DNA of 64,000 bases. Source: Miscanthus floridulus. Lineage: Eukaryota > Streptophyta > Magnoliopsida > Poales > Poaceae. Below are positions 9,665 to 21,300 of this stretch, piece by piece. The notes below the pieces were generated by a model. That model made no database searches and had not been told where the DNA came from. It saw only the letters and a program-made list of their open reading frames with translations. The stretch covers positions 32,692,536 to 32,756,535 of the forward strand of contig NC_089593.1 of assembly GCF_019320115.1 (NCBI RefSeq). The letters run 5' to 3'. Position numbers and translations under genes: made by a program. Numbering within the stretch: position 1 is the stretch's first letter; every line of letters begins with the position of its first letter.

Positions 9665-9780
9665 CTGTAAACATGATTTCGGTTAGAATAAATGACAATC
9701 GAGGAAAGGGGAAGCAATGAGGTTAGCAGACACAATAATAAGTTCATACAAATAGTACGGTTTGATATGAAGCACATTAC
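9665..9780 (-). other. Likely 5'-UTR intron of the 9278-9664 gene
   Basis: On the minus strand a donor (AAAG|GTAATG) at 9780 pairs with an acceptor (TTTACAG) ending at 9665, next to the start codon, giving a 116-bp intron. A similar acceptor-ATG junction occurs in the paralogue at 23735/23736. Splicing itself is inferred. Confidence 0.45.
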
Positions 9781-11083
9781 CTTTATCCAGATCCTAAAAC
9801 CACTAGGGAACGCGATTGGGAAAATGCAAATGGGTGAGCGAAGGGGGAGCAAGCAGATTGATGCAATGCTATCGGATGAGGGAAGGAGGGATGCTCCTTT
9901 CATATAGACCTTGCACGGTTGATGAGAGTAAAGTGAATGTGACAGGAAAGCTGGACACAAGAAGGAATCAAGAAAAAAGATCTTTTGACCAGCATGACAT
10001 GCTTCAGACTTGAATGGCTGGTGCGGTTGTGATAGGTCTTTTCTGTACTTATTTGACTCCAATCCAAGCAGTCACAACAGTCAAGGGGCAGACTGGTTGC
10101 TACGACATTCAAAACTAACATCCCTTTATACTGTGTCCTATGTGATCAAATATACAGCCGACGGACTTTCTTGCGTTCGTAGTAAAATTCAACAGCTATG
10201 TCTCATCCATTATGTATCAGATCTAGGCGATACTTGTTGAGATGAACTCCTTGATGCATGGTTCTTGCAAGTTCAACAATTTTGATCGAAGACATGAGTT
10301 GGGTTCAACATAGATCAAAGTCACCCATGACTACTAGTACTACTGATACATTTTTGGTTCAACAAACTGAGGCACAAAGTAACCCTTACGCAGTTACGAA
10401 GAGTGAATTGAATGCATGAGAAAAGCCTCTGTAGTTATTTCACTCCAAGCATTCATAGCAGTCAAGGGGTAGGCTGAAGAGTGAAGACGAGTTGCTCTTG
10501 CTTCTATAAGCAATTTCTCTTGCTTGGTTTTGCAGACTAGCAACTAGCTAGAGATGGCTACATGGTTTCATAGCTCCTAATCATATGCACTCGCTCAGTT
10601 GTGGCTAAAGTTGCCGCTTAAAATCCAACTACCATACTAGTACTTCATGCATGCAGCCACAGCCGGTGCAGCTATTCTTTGTAGCACTGTAGAACTGGCA
10701 AAAGTTCTACTCATAGCTTAGTAGCAGAGTAAAATGTCCGGGCTGGTCAAATTTACACGACTCGGACTATGAGGCGTGCATATGATTTACATGAAATAGG
10801 TAAATGTTATTTCATCAATACTATACTTCTCTATATATATTTGGTCAACTGAGTTTAACCCACCTAATACAAAGTTAAACAAAAGTCCATTTACATGGAT
10901 ATTATTACAATAAGATAAACTAAAGAACATCGCAACTGTCTCTAGTGAACATTGAAAACATAAATCAGAACATCAGTTATGAGATACTTGAACATCACAC
11001 CTATTTTAGAAACAGAGAATAAGGGCATATCTCTAATGCCATAGATACTAAACATTAACATCATCTGACCATGTTGCTACTGC
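9781..11083. other. Upstream region of the 9278-9664 gene and duplicated flank
   Basis: 9781-9900 would be the minus-strand 5' UTR. The 153-residue minus ORF at 9601-10062 crosses the intron and promoter and is not supported as coding. 10040-10340 repeats parts of the array flank (the ATGGTTCTTGCAAGTTCAAC phrase also seen at 270 and 7360). 10735-10815 matches 1375-1460. No other gene is seen. Confidence 0.5.
9901..9907 (-). promoter_or_regulatory. Possible TATA box of the 9278-9664 gene
   Basis: CTATATG on the minus strand, about 120 bp upstream of the inferred intron donor. It is the best TATA-like site in the expected region. Confidence 0.35.
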
Positions 11084-11447
11084 TCAGTTGAAAGGAACTA
11101 CACGAACTCCAATTTCTAGATCATTCAGACGGATTGTAAGGTAACAGATACATTGAGAAAATACTTCTGCACCATGGAACTCATAGCGGTATGAAAGCAA
11201 AGTCTAGAGATATGCATTTGAAAGAACCACAACAAACACATAGGGTCCTAGATGATCTTCGGCAAGACGGTAGTTTCGATGGCCAAGAACTTGATGAACA
11301 ACTACAGAAGCAATGTACCACCTACTGTAAAAAGTTAGAATGCACTGCAAACACTATGACCCTTGTTTGTAGGCCATGGCGAACACAAAGCTCATGGAAC
11401 ACATAGCGATACACAAACATGTCCCAAGAATGATCATAGTTATCCAT
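11084..11447 (-). pseudogene. Frameshifted paralogue of the 9278-9664 gene
   Basis: From an ATG at 11447 the minus strand encodes VFHELCVRHGLQTRVIVF, which aligns with VFWQLGVELGEQNKLLV of the intact paralogue, then hits a stop after HSNFLQ. A second frame continues with VVHQVLGHRNYRLAEDHLG and VFVVVLSNAYL, matching the VVRAVVGQQRITRVVEDH and IFVLC segments. A third frame gives YRYEFHGAEVF, the counterpart of the GDYVIF region. The terminal stop is at 11084-11086. The total length (364 bp) equals the intact gene within 25 bp. At least two frameshifts make it a pseudogene. An acceptor-like TTTTTTACATAG precedes the ATG by three bases. A TATA-like CTATATAATAG lies further upstream on the minus strand near 11590. 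Confidence 0.75.
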
Positions 11448-13100
11448 GATCTATGTAAAAAAGAAAACAATATGCTAAAAATGAAGAACAAAGATGCCCA
11501 GTATTAGGGTGGAGGGTAAAAGCTTTGGGATGGAACTAAAGCAGGAGCTCTAGAGAGCCTTCGTCTCACCCCTTGTCTCTGCTATTATATAGTTCGGGGG
11601 AGGGGGGGGGGGACCACCCCACCACCCACGCACGTGCGCTTGCACTCCCATGACCCCACATATATGGCACAAGAGTTGACACGATCTGTATTTTGTTGTT
11701 TCATCAAAACTATGATCTGGCCTGTCAAGATTTCTTTAGTATCGAACTATCTTAGGCCCTGTTTGGATGGACTGCGACTAGTTAGCCATGGCTAAAAAAT
11801 AGTCAACTACAAATAAGCCAATTAGTTGTGTTATTAGTCCATACCTGTTTGTATCTTGAACTAATTATTGGGTTCTATAGACTAGAACTAGTTGTTAGCC
11901 CCTGGTAGTCGGGTTCTATGGACTAGTTGCATGGGCACTATATTTCATAGTGCTCTGGATCATCTATATTTTGTAGGGTCGGACTGATTAGGGTCCAGAA
12001 ACTTTCAACATCTATACACCCACGTCTTCTGATCAGAAAGGGCAAACACCGTTAGTATAACCAGTTACCAAATGACTAAAGGACCTGAGCTATACCACGC
12101 TCAATAGTGTTTAACTGACCTAATACAAAGTTCAACAAAAATTAACATAGACATGCATGCAAATATGACTTCACATACGGTCATCCCACAGACCAAACCT
12201 AGTCATGACTTGTACTATCGATAAGTCCCACAGATCAAGGGTCAAGGAGGGCGTGCAGGATGTTGTCATCCATGTTCACCTTTGCTAAGATGGCATTGGT
12301 GACCGGCTTGAGGCTCACGAACAATGGGAACGTACTCGAGCCATTGAAAGTACAGCATCGACTGTGACTCCAGTGAGGAGGAGGACGATCCGGAGTACTG
12401 GCGAGTTGGTGAATCACAAGAGCGCTAGGGAGAAGGAGGATGCTTTAATTTTTTTTCTCTTCTCTGGAAACGCAAAACACCTTATAATCCATGACTACTT
12501 TTTCCAGGGTGAGAAATCCATGAGGATATCATTTGAATAACCCATCTAGTTTTTTGGAGGGTTTTCCATCCCTGGGCGTGCCTTCCTCTTGCTTCCTAAT
12601 TATAGGCCTTAGTTCAAATAGCCATAGATGCAGTCACACACACAAAAAAGAAAAATTGACAGTTGCAGCGCAATAAGCTGCAGCGAGCAGGTTTATTTTT
12701 TCTTTTTTTTTGTAATTTTTAGATGTCAAAGTCATGGATCTTTTAATTGTTTATTATCTCTTTTAGTTTTATTTTTACTTATATTATGAAAAAATCAAAA
12801 AGGCAATAACTAACTGATCGGATATATAAATAGGTGCACAAGAGAAAAAATTAAAAGACGAATATTAGGTTAGTAACATTTTGTCGTAATCATTTTCTAT
12901 TAAAACACAGAATAAATTCCGGTCTCTGCCGAGCAGACGGGGTGGTCTGCCCTCCCAAAAATTTGATTTCGCACCGTGCCGAGCAGTCCTGCCAACACGT
13001 ACCAAAAATTAGATGTCTCTCTTTTGCCCTCCGCACGAAAAATTGGTTTATCACGCCATCTATTTTAGACAATGGCATTTATGGCAATTTGAGGGCCACA
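11448..13100. other. Non-coding stretch with no supported gene
   Basis: A poly-G tract lies at about 11597-11612. 12120-12230 repeats the array 3' flank phrases (AAAGTTCAACAAAAATTAACATAG, CATGACTT). The 60-residue minus ORF at 12235-12417, ending NMDDNILHALLDP, follows this flank in the position where the other copies have their coding region, but I cannot align it to them. 12640-12880 is AT-rich. 12880-13100 has CGAGCAG-containing sequence that may belong to the 5' side of the following CACTA element. Confidence 0.4.
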
Positions 13101-13816
13101 TAAAAGCTCAAAGACTCAACATCTCCGCCTTCATCTCTATTCTCCAGCCACACTGTCTCTCCTCCAGCTCCAAATCCTAGTCCCATGGCCTCCCTCTCTA
13201 CTCTCCAGCTGCCCCCTCTGCCACCCCGCTCTGGACCTTAGGCGCCATAGGAAGAGCAGCTTGACTCCCTCTCCACTCTCTAGACGCACCCTCTCATATA
13301 TTTCTGAACCCTAGCCGGAGCCAGACCCCCTTCGATTCGTCAAAAGCAGGTCAGCTGATGGTAGAAGAACTCCTCGATGACGGTACAAGCCAGATCTGGA
13401 TCCCCTACCTAACTCGGAGCTGTCACGACCGACCAGTTCTGAACCATAGCTGGAGCCAGATATGGTACCCCTTCATCAATGCTTGCTGCACCAGCTCCGC
13501 GATATAGATGATAGGATGGCGGTGTCGATGACAAAGCGTAGCTAGGGGACACGAAGGAAGAGGTACCCAAATTCCTTTTATGATGTGTGCTCTAATGTAG
13601 TGGTTGAACCAAGGATATGTAGATAGCGATGGGGTTACATATTTCCTATAGTTGAGTGTAGCTAACATGTGCTTTGTTGGATTAATGACTTCCATATAAG
13701 CTGGAGTTACTAGTTAGGCGGTTATTTGCATACTCTTGCTATGTTGTGTAGACATTTTGTAGAAGTTTTAGTTAATAAATGCCTTTGTAATCTAGATGAA
13801 TAGCCACTAACTGCTT
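13101..13816 (+). other. 5' region of CACTA-1
   Basis: A pyrimidine-rich leader with CTCTCC/CTCCAG phrases and several ATGs, but no ORF I can support. The 90-residue minus ORF at 13423-13695 looks incidental. Confidence 0.4.
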
Positions 13817-16234
13817 ATGAACGAGACTGGGATGCACAAATCGCAAGGAATCATAGAAAGATGGAAGAACTTGGAATACGTGTGGGCCCAAAACCTGTGT
13901 CTGCAAAGGCAAAAAAGTCAAGCACAAATGGTAGACACGGTGAAGATTTGGAATATATCCCTAAAGCAGGGGAGGTAGTTTAGGGATTTGATGATACAGA
14001 TGAAACAGATTCAGATTTAGATGATGAGCAAGTGCCCCTATCAATTGAGGTGCTTGTTCTATCCTATATTTAGTTAAGAGGGGGAGGGGGTGTAGGTAGC
14101 CATGCAATGCTTTACTATTAGGATAGCAATGGAATTTGTACATACTTGCTGCTTAAGTTTGTATCTCCAATTTCAGTGTCCGAGTCAAAGAAGCCATAGA
14201 GGAGGCTCTGCTAGCAGGACAAAAGGCAGCGCTGCCATGAGTCTTGGACGAAGGCTCTCCAAGCGAGTGAGGTCAACACCATCAGAACAGGCTGCTCATG
14301 GAGTTTGTACTCAGAGGTCTACCGCTGGCAAAAGGGTGGAGGTATCAGCAGTAGGTAAACATAATTCTCCATCACGGCCGACACCTAGGGATCAATTCCA
14401 AGTTCATGAATTGACTAGAGACATTTGTCGGGATGGCACCCTACCTAGCCCTGTGGGAGACTCCTCATGGCCAGATGATGATAGCCATGCTGAAGAGGAG
14501 CCCTCACAGTAAACTCCCATCTCCCCCACCCGTAGAACGATGAAAGTTGTCAAGGTTGGTATTACCTTACAGATGTCTATTAATCAATTTGCACTAGCTA
14601 TTTGATATCCATGTATCTTTTCTAATAATCTAAATGTATAAAAATTGGAAGTACCATTACTTGGAAGAGCGAGGTAGCCGAGGCCTCGAACTTGTGGAAT
14701 TATGCTTGACATAATGAGCAAATCACTAGGAGGATTGGGGATGCGCATCTCTATTGCCGAGGGGAATAGAAGGCCACATGATCCAGTGCAAGCTGCCAAG
14801 TTTGCCTCAGAGGCTGGTGTACTAATCAGGCATGAAGTACCAATTTTGATGCATTAGAGACAATACAAGGGGAGATGCCCAGCGCCGGCTAAACGAATGT
14901 ATGGGTTCCCCTCTTGACATTCTACCTTGCTTTAAGCAACTTTAACGGATTTAATTTTCATTCACACTACTGTATGCAGTGAAGGTTGCACGTTAACGGT
15001 GCTCACCCACCAACAAAAGAAGCTTGCCAGAATGTAATGCAGTCTATGGTATGGCAGGCACGCTATAGGTTGAAGAAAAAAAATAATTCAATGGCATCCC
15101 TGCTGATGATCAGATCCATATGACCTCTCCTGTCTCATCCATGAATGATGCACAATGGTGTGAGCTTGTCATGATTTGGTCTAGTGCTAAGAACAAGGTG
15201 TGTGAGCCCATTGATTTCCTATCTAGTCTTGCTATGGTCTACTTGTGCTGCAGTCTAACACAAATGAAGCTATAGGAAACATCTGGAAGAATAAGCGAAA
15301 CCGTGCAAAAGTGTAGTACCACTAGGCTACAGGATCTCGCTCCTATGTTGTTTAGCTACAAAAATTTGTAAGTGATGGTTGTGTTTTATTGTTACTCTTG
15401 CCTTTGTATAAATATAAACCAAAACTCATGTGCAATGTGAACAGAAGGAGAACAAGAGGAAGGCAGCAGAACACAATCAAGAACTTGAAGAATAACATGG
15501 TCCACCTGATGAAGATGTTAATGCTATGGAAGTCTTCAGGGGCTTCCGTACCAGTAGCAAAAAGGGCTTGAGCAATGATGCAAGGGCAGTAGTTGTAAAT
15601 ACCTTCTTTTGCTTCCCTTGAAATCTACCGAAGCCATTGCCATGAAAGAAGGAAGCGTAGCAGGAGCCTAGTGTTATGGAAATCTACTAAAATCTACTAA
15701 AACTTATATAATCTATATTAGCAGTAGGCTAAGGAAGACCTATGCATTACTTGTTATGAATCAACCTCTTGGGTTTTCAATTAAAGTCCTCTTACACTAT
15801 CTGTAACATAATGTTTTACTGATTGAATTTCATAGCAAGCTATGGAAACTATGCAAGCAGAACCTGTTGCTGATGGGCAGCAACCAATGACTAGTGCAGA
15901 TGTTGTTTGCAAGGTTCTCTACATCTACCAGGGAAAGACCCCCTCCTAGGGAAGTGGCAACAACCTTTTTTTGAAGAATGCTAGTAGATAGACAAGCTCC
16001 ACCAGAACAGAGACATCGGCGAAGAGAATGCTTCGGGAACAGCTTGCTACTGAACAGGAAAGTTGCACTACCCTCATCGATTAAGTGGATGAACTGAAGA
16101 GGAAGATAGAAAAGACTAAAAGGGAGTTTGAAGAATACAAGAAATGGCAACAGGAGGCGTATAACAATCTCCATGAGCTATGCATGCGCTTCAGCTCTTT
16201 TGGTAACTCTCAGTGTTCAACTCTTGCGGCTTGA
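13817..16234 (+). pseudogene. Transposase_24-like protein remnant of CACTA-1
   Basis: Fragments of one protein lie in order but in changing frames and are probably split by introns. First comes an N-terminal NHRKMEELGIRVGPKPVSAK segment (13850-13910), then a basic/serine-rich stretch (14200-14510). Then QSMVWQARYRLKKK and SMNDAQWCELVMIWSSAKNK (15040-15200), then NKRNRAKV and ATGSRSYV (15290-15350), the W..LV..WS / N..NRA / GSRS pattern of the plant transposase family Transposase_24 (PF03004). Then an acidic segment, and a C-terminal coiled coil rich in E, K and L (16025-16185) ending at the stop 16232-16234. Stops interrupt the conserved block (after NRAKV and before ATGSRS). The family accompanies CACTA elements; its biochemical role is not well defined. 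Confidence 0.7.
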
Positions 16235-16450
16235 TGCAGTGAACATTTGTGGTTTGATATGTGGACTCATGTGCCAGTTTGATGTGTGGACTCATATGCC
16301 GGTTTGATGTGGTGATACTCTGTTAGTGGTTCACTGCCGACGTGTGAAATGTTAATTGCTGTTATTTCATCGTCCAGCTAAATAGTTATGTAGTCAATCT
16401 ATGTAGTAGTGACGATCTCGAATTACTTCTATGATGAATTGATTGTACTC

Positions 16451-16810
16451 CACATGGTAGAACCAGGACATGCCACATGATCAAATAAAAATGCAACACG
16501 TGGACGAACCAGTGCATGACACGTGAAATAGCCAAGACATGACACGTGGCAAAATAAAAATACAAAACATGGACGGACTATGCCATGACTCGTGGTCAAA
16601 TAAGAAATGGCCACGTGGACCAATAAAAATATGACACATGGTCCAATGAAGAAGTGACACATGATCCAACCGCAACATGACACATGTGCCAATAGAAATT
16701 GACATGTTGAACAATAGGGACCCGACACATGGTCCAGTAAGAACCTTATACGTGCAAGAACCAGAGATGGCCACGTTGTGCAATAAGAAGGTGACACGTA
16801 CCTGAACCAT
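16451..16810. repeat. 23-bp tandem array centred on CAC(G/A)TG
   Basis: About 15 units of 23 bp (one of 22, one of 21 and one longer) begin with CACGTG or CACATG, followed by G-x-CCAATAA-like sequence and ending in ATGA. The array lies 300 bp inside the 3' end of CACTA-1. The long minus-strand ORFs across it (16429-16857, 16481-16816) arise from the repeat. Confidence 0.85.
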
Positions 16811-16904
16811 CTCCAATGCAACCGGCTATAGCATGCACACGTGGAAAGCATCTCCAACGGAAGCGCTCAGCGGCATGGCAACCCCCTGCTACGCATGCCA
16901 AAAT

Positions 16905-17109
16905 AGTTCTATGACGGTTTGTTTATCGTCACAGATCAAGCCACTCCTATGACGATGTTTTTGGATTCATCACAGAAGTTCAAATGTGACGCGACATCTA
17001 TGACAAACCGTTTTTCATCATAAATTCGTCATAAAACTAAAACTATGACAAATTTGGCTCCTTCAGTAATGAAAGTTGTTCATCATAGAAGTGGATAATC
17101 CTAGTAGTG
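16905..17109 (+). repeat. CACTA-1 3' subterminal region and terminus
   Basis: TATGACG, CGTCATAA and related direct and inverted motifs recur about eight times before the terminal CCTAGTAGTG. Such subterminal repeats are transposase binding sites in well-studied CACTA elements. Confidence 0.7.
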
Positions 17110-17285
17110 CCTCCTACTGCACGCCGCTGCCTTGCCCTAGGGTGAGCCCCCGCCACCACCACCCTCAGCCGGTGTAGCAGCACCACTGCCCCCTGTCTCC
17201 GCCGCACCACCTCCCTAGGCCACCCCCTAGCCGGCTAGCCCAAGCAGGACCACCACACCTAGTATCCGGAGACTAGATCGCATCC

Positions 17286-18496
17286 ATGGGAGACAACAAC
17301 AATGTTAGTGAGATCCGTGAGATCCTCAATAGCTTGATCTGCATCATGGATAAACGACACGATGAGCTTAGCACCAAATTAACGTTGATTGACACCCGGA
17401 TGATAAACATGGAACAAGAAGGCCCTAAGGACAAAATAGATGAGGATGCGGAGAAAGCTCGCATAGAACACGAAACCGCCGCTAGTGAACTCAAGAAAGC
17501 AACCAAAGAGGCCATGGAGGCAGCTGGCCGAGTGTTCCTAAAGGTGAAAAGGAAACAACAAACACATCAGGGATCCCAGAGAATGTGGAAGAAATCACAA
17601 ACAAGCTATTTGTCATAGAGTATAAAAATCAACCACCACAAGAACATCCTTAACCACCCCTCAAAGGACCATAGCTAGGTGCCCCACCAATCCTCCAATC
17701 ATGGATCCACAAGATGTTGTTCCCATCCTCCAACAACAAGGAGGCCCCACTACCATGGATAAATCATTGTGAGCAATTTTTCAGAGGATAGACCACACCT
17801 AAAAGCGATCGAGTCTGGTATGCCTCCTATCATCTGACCGGAGGAGCCCAAAAATGGTTCATGCGCTGCACACAAGTCTACACAATCATAGGCTAGAATT
17901 ACTTCACCCACTGCATCAACAAACAATTTGGCCCGCCAACACGACGCAATCCGCTGGGAGAATTGGCGTCACTGCGAAAGGCAGGCACCGTCGATGATTA
18001 TATAGAGTGCTTCTTGGCGCACGTAGCTCGCACCGGCGCCCTCAATGAACAACAAGTCAACATCTATATCGCAGGACTACTTGAATCACTAAAGACAGAT
18101 GTGGAACTCCAAAATCAACATGATATGGAGATGGCTATGTCATTGTCATGAGCTTATGAACGAAGGGCAACCATTGTCACCGATTCCAACAAATCAACAA
18201 CAACAATATGGCCAACAGCACACCCTGCACTCCACGCCAAGGCACCACAACTAGCAGCTAGTCCTACACCACCAATAACAACATAGACTGCATCATCAAC
18301 ACCAGCTATGCCACCTCGGCCCTTCAAGAGACTCACCCCTAAGGAGATGATAGAACGCAGATGTATGGGACTATGCTTCAACTGCGATGAGCAATTCACC
18401 GAAGGACACAAATGCAAACAACTATTTGACATCACTCTCATCAACAACTACAACATCGATGAAGACATGGCTAGCCTAATGATGATCGGCACCTAG
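17286..18496 (+). pseudogene. Ty3/gypsy gag remnant
   Basis: The ATG at 17286 starts an acidic, coiled-coil-rich N-terminus (reading MGDNNNVSEIREILNSLI). In another frame, from 17963, comes the capsid-type segment MASLRKAGTVDDYIECFLAH ... DVELQNQHDMEMAMSLS, a typical plant Ty3/gypsy gag pattern. After an in-frame stop (18149-18151) the same frame continues to FKRLTPKEMIERRCMGLCFN and the zinc knuckle CFNCDEQFTEGHKC (18377-18418). One frame change and several stops disable it. No LTR of this element is visible. Its left side meets CACTA-1 (17109), with 176 bp of C-rich leader between, and its right side is interrupted by E2 at 18518. Confidence 0.8.
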
Positions 18497-18513
18497 AACT
18501 CTGGAGTAGCTGG

Positions 18514-18518
18514 CTGGT
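18514..18518. repeat. E2 left target-site duplication (CTGGT)
   Basis: CTGGT directly before the 5' LTR; identical CTGGT at 42356-42360 after the 3' LTR, 23.8 kb away. Confidence 0.88.
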
Positions 18519-19961
18519 TGTTGACGGCAGTTATCATCCATCATAAACCATTAATATAATGCATGAAAATGATCACCAACATAGGTTTAGGGGTTTAAAC
18601 TGACACATTCCATGAGTTTCGGTGAATTTGTGTTTTCAGCAGGGTTTATTCAGAAAACTGTCAAGGTAGACCAAGACGTCAGAATTAAATGCGTTTATCC
18701 GCAACGAAAACAACCGCAGATGGTTCTAGAGGACACCAGAAGGCACCCCAATGAAGCAGACCGCTGGAGACAGATAGGTGGGGCCAACTAGCGTGACCTA
18801 TCGATCGGCCGACCCCCAAGACCCACATGTCAGCCTCATCTTTTTACGTCGGTTCTCTACCGCCTTAAGGATTGCATCTATGCCGTTCTTCTAAGTCAGT
18901 TTGATTTGAGGGTCCAGAATTGATGCTACCCCCTATATATATCAGCCCCTACCTCCCTTGAGGCATAAGTCAAGATCAGATAAGAAATTAGGGTTTCCAG
19001 AGAATAGAATAGACCTCCAATTCTTCAAGTTCTAGTATAGGCTAGCTAGCAAGATTCAAGTACAGTTAGGCTATTGCTTAGGATTCTGGATTCATCATCT
19101 CAAGGCTAGTAAAGCCATTGTATCTCCTATATTTCATAACTTTGTGCTATTTCAATACTATGCTTCTAATTATTATGTTCCTAGTTTGCTTTGGTAGTAT
19201 GCTTGATATAGTCATAATTGATAATGAATTTATGCATAAGTTCGCAAAGCACTTAGCTTAGTACTCAAGTGAGTTAAGTGATTGACATTTATGTAAGGGT
19301 GGTGCTTAAATATTGTTTACCTACGGATGCACTCTACATTTTGGGCCATGTGGTAGATCGCGAGTGTGACACTCTCGTTGAGTCCTTTGCACTCCACTCC
19401 CTGTTTGTAGGATAAGTATGACCTGGTTGCGAAGGGAATCAAGCGTTGTTCTTGATCTTCCTTAGTAATGTTCCTTATGCGTAGATACAGAGTTAATTAT
19501 GCTATAAATAAAAGTATATATACTAGGGTGTACAAAAGACTTAGTAAATAAGAAATGACTTAGGAATCTTTTCTCTTAATTAACCTCCTGCCTAACCATA
19601 CTACATTTATGAGTATCTATTTCTATCTCTGGTTTATTATCAATGCCTTACACTTATTATTTATTTATCATTTGGCTTACCCCTGTTGGAGCATGTGATT
19701 AGTTAATGATCTCATCATATGTATACATGTTTGACAACATCTCTAGCCACCGCTCCTCCATGTGGAAAAATATAAATAGTGATACCTGGTATACTCTGGG
19801 TGAAATGCTATAATGTTATATTATCTGTGTGCTTGCGGATTACTTCAACATATATGATCTTTCTAAATTTACAAGTGTTCTTAATAAATACCAATAAACA
19901 TTTCTGGCATCATTGCTAGGGATGACAACCTAGTAGAAAGTGATGTTAAGAAATGTCAACA
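18519..19961 (+). repeat. E2 5' LTR (1443 bp)
   Basis: Begins TGTTGACGGCAG and ends TGTCAACA, giving a short inverted pair. It matches 40915-42355 over its length. Confidence 0.92.
18934..18941 (+). promoter_or_regulatory. E2 5' LTR TATA box
   Basis: TATATATA about 415 bp into the LTR, at the position equivalent to the TATA of E4 (28295) and E5. It has decayed to CATACATA in the E2 3' LTR. Confidence 0.55.
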
Positions 19962-19969
19962 AGCATTTC

Positions 19970-19986
19970 TAGTGCTGTTCCCGGGG
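19970..19986 (+). promoter_or_regulatory. E2 primer binding site (tRNA-Asp type, degenerate)
   Basis: TAGTGCTGTTCCCGGGG matches 13 of 17 positions of TGGCGCCGTTGCCGGGG, the complement of the plant tRNA-Asp 3' end including CCA. It lies 8 nt after the LTR, the same spacing as in E4 and E5. Confidence 0.65.
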
Positions 19987-20191
19987 AGGGCACGGGCTAA
20001 AAGAGAATTGATCAAATAAATACTTACTGATTATATCATAACTATGCACCTCTACTTTAGTAGGCTTACCCTTGTTTGCTTTTGTTCATATCTTATATAG
20101 GGTATTGCAGTATTGGTTTTGATTCACCAACAACTCCCATCAATCACAATCAAACCAATCAAAAGGCAACTCAACACCAGTTTCTGAAACT

Positions 20192-21300
20192 ATGGCTGAC
20201 AAGACTCTGCGTGAGTTCTCTGCCCCAAGCACTGAGAACATCCGCACTAGACCAACACTCAATACCAATAACCTTGAGTTTGAGCTCAAGCCGAGCCTCA
20301 TCAACATGGTGCAAGCTACCCAATTTAGTGGAAAGGCACATGAAGATACTAGTGCTCATCTCCAGAATTTTCTAGAGATTAATAGTACAATCATCATTAA
20401 GGACGTTGCTCAAGACAGCATACTACTTGTCTATTTCCATTCTCACTAGTGGGAAGGGCGAAGCAGTGGTTCTACGCCAATAAAGATGACATCAACACAT
20501 GGGAAAAATGTTTGAAGGCGTTTCTAGCAAAGTTCTTCCCTATGGGCAAAACCAATGTCCTACGAGGAAAAATTTCCAACATCCAGCAACATAAAGGAGA
20601 AACCATTCCAAAAGCATGGGAACGCTTTCAAGAATATATTTTAGATTGTCCTCATCATGGGATGGAAGACTGGTTGCTCATGCAAGGTTTCTACCATGGA
20701 TTAACTCAGAAAGCTCATGAACAACTTGATGCTACTGCTAGAGGAGCATTTATGTCACTCACCATTGGAAAAGCTGAAGTTCTCATGGAGAAGATAGCCT
20801 CTAATCAAAGCTAGTCTCAAGGCAATATTCAAACATGCAATAAGAGCAAAGAAGCACTAGAAGTGGTGTGTGCACTTTCAACCAAGATGGACATACTATT
20901 GAATTGACTCGAACAATGAGCCAATTACAAGAAAGATCATCAAGCTATTCAAGATTCTTATAATGCCCAAAACATATGTCGAGAATATTTGAGGGTTGAT
21001 TTCCCCGAATATCAAGAGGATGTAAACATCATCATCAACAATTCTGCTCCACAACAATAGAGACAAGGATGGGGGAAACAACATCAATAGTCAAATTACC
21101 AAGGTAAGTATCTAGGTAATTACTATAATTCTTCTAGTCCCAAACAACCATCCTTGAGAAATTTGATTTTAGAACAAGCCAAGATTAATGTGACTATTCC
21201 TAAAAAGCTTGCTTTTAATGATAAGGTTATAGAAAACATAAACACTAAAATGGATAGTTTTTCTTCTGCTATAAAAGACCAACTCAGCTATAATAAAAGA
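20192..21300 (+). pseudogene. E2 gag remnant
   Basis: The ATG at 20192 opens MADKTLREFSAPSTENIRT, which aligns with E4 gag from its residue 48 onward, so the N-terminus is missing or altered. One frameshift occurs near 20440, just before the GRAKQWFYANKD segment. The next frame runs to a stop at 20812-20814. Beyond it, recognisable gag C-terminal sequence continues with several stops through about 21300. The zinc-knuckle region seen in E4 (CDVCGNTRH) is too altered here to hold zinc (NICREYLRVDF). Gag would form the nucleocapsid of the retrotransposon particle in the cytoplasm. This copy is dead. Confidence 0.85.

Larger units (their letters stand above)
13100..17109 (+). mobile_element. CACTA-1: decayed CACTA (En/Spm) element, 3' end preserved
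   Basis: The right end is clear: the sequence finishes in CCTAGTAGTG at 17109, the inverse of a CACTACTAGG terminus. It is preceded by about 200 bp rich in TATGACG / CGTCATA subterminal motifs typical of CACTA elements. The interior holds a Transposase_24-type remnant. No matching CACTA left terminus is visible upstream, so the left boundary at 13100 is approximate and the 5' end is probably truncated. The 3-bp duplication therefore cannot be checked (the right flank is CCT). Confidence 0.7.

Noticed and set aside
12235..12417. 60-residue minus ORF as a fourth full paralogue
   Set aside because: Its downstream flank matches the array, but the protein does not align with the 128-residue family, so it is not called as a member.
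11755..12600. Possible MITE starting TAGGCCCTGTTTGGATGG
   Set aside because: The sequence resembles the ends of common grass MITEs, but I could not find an inverted partner or a target duplication, so no element is called.
16429..16857. Long minus-strand ORFs (142 and 111 residues)
   Set aside because: They follow the 23-bp CACGTG array; the amino-acid periodicity reflects the DNA repeat, with no known domain.
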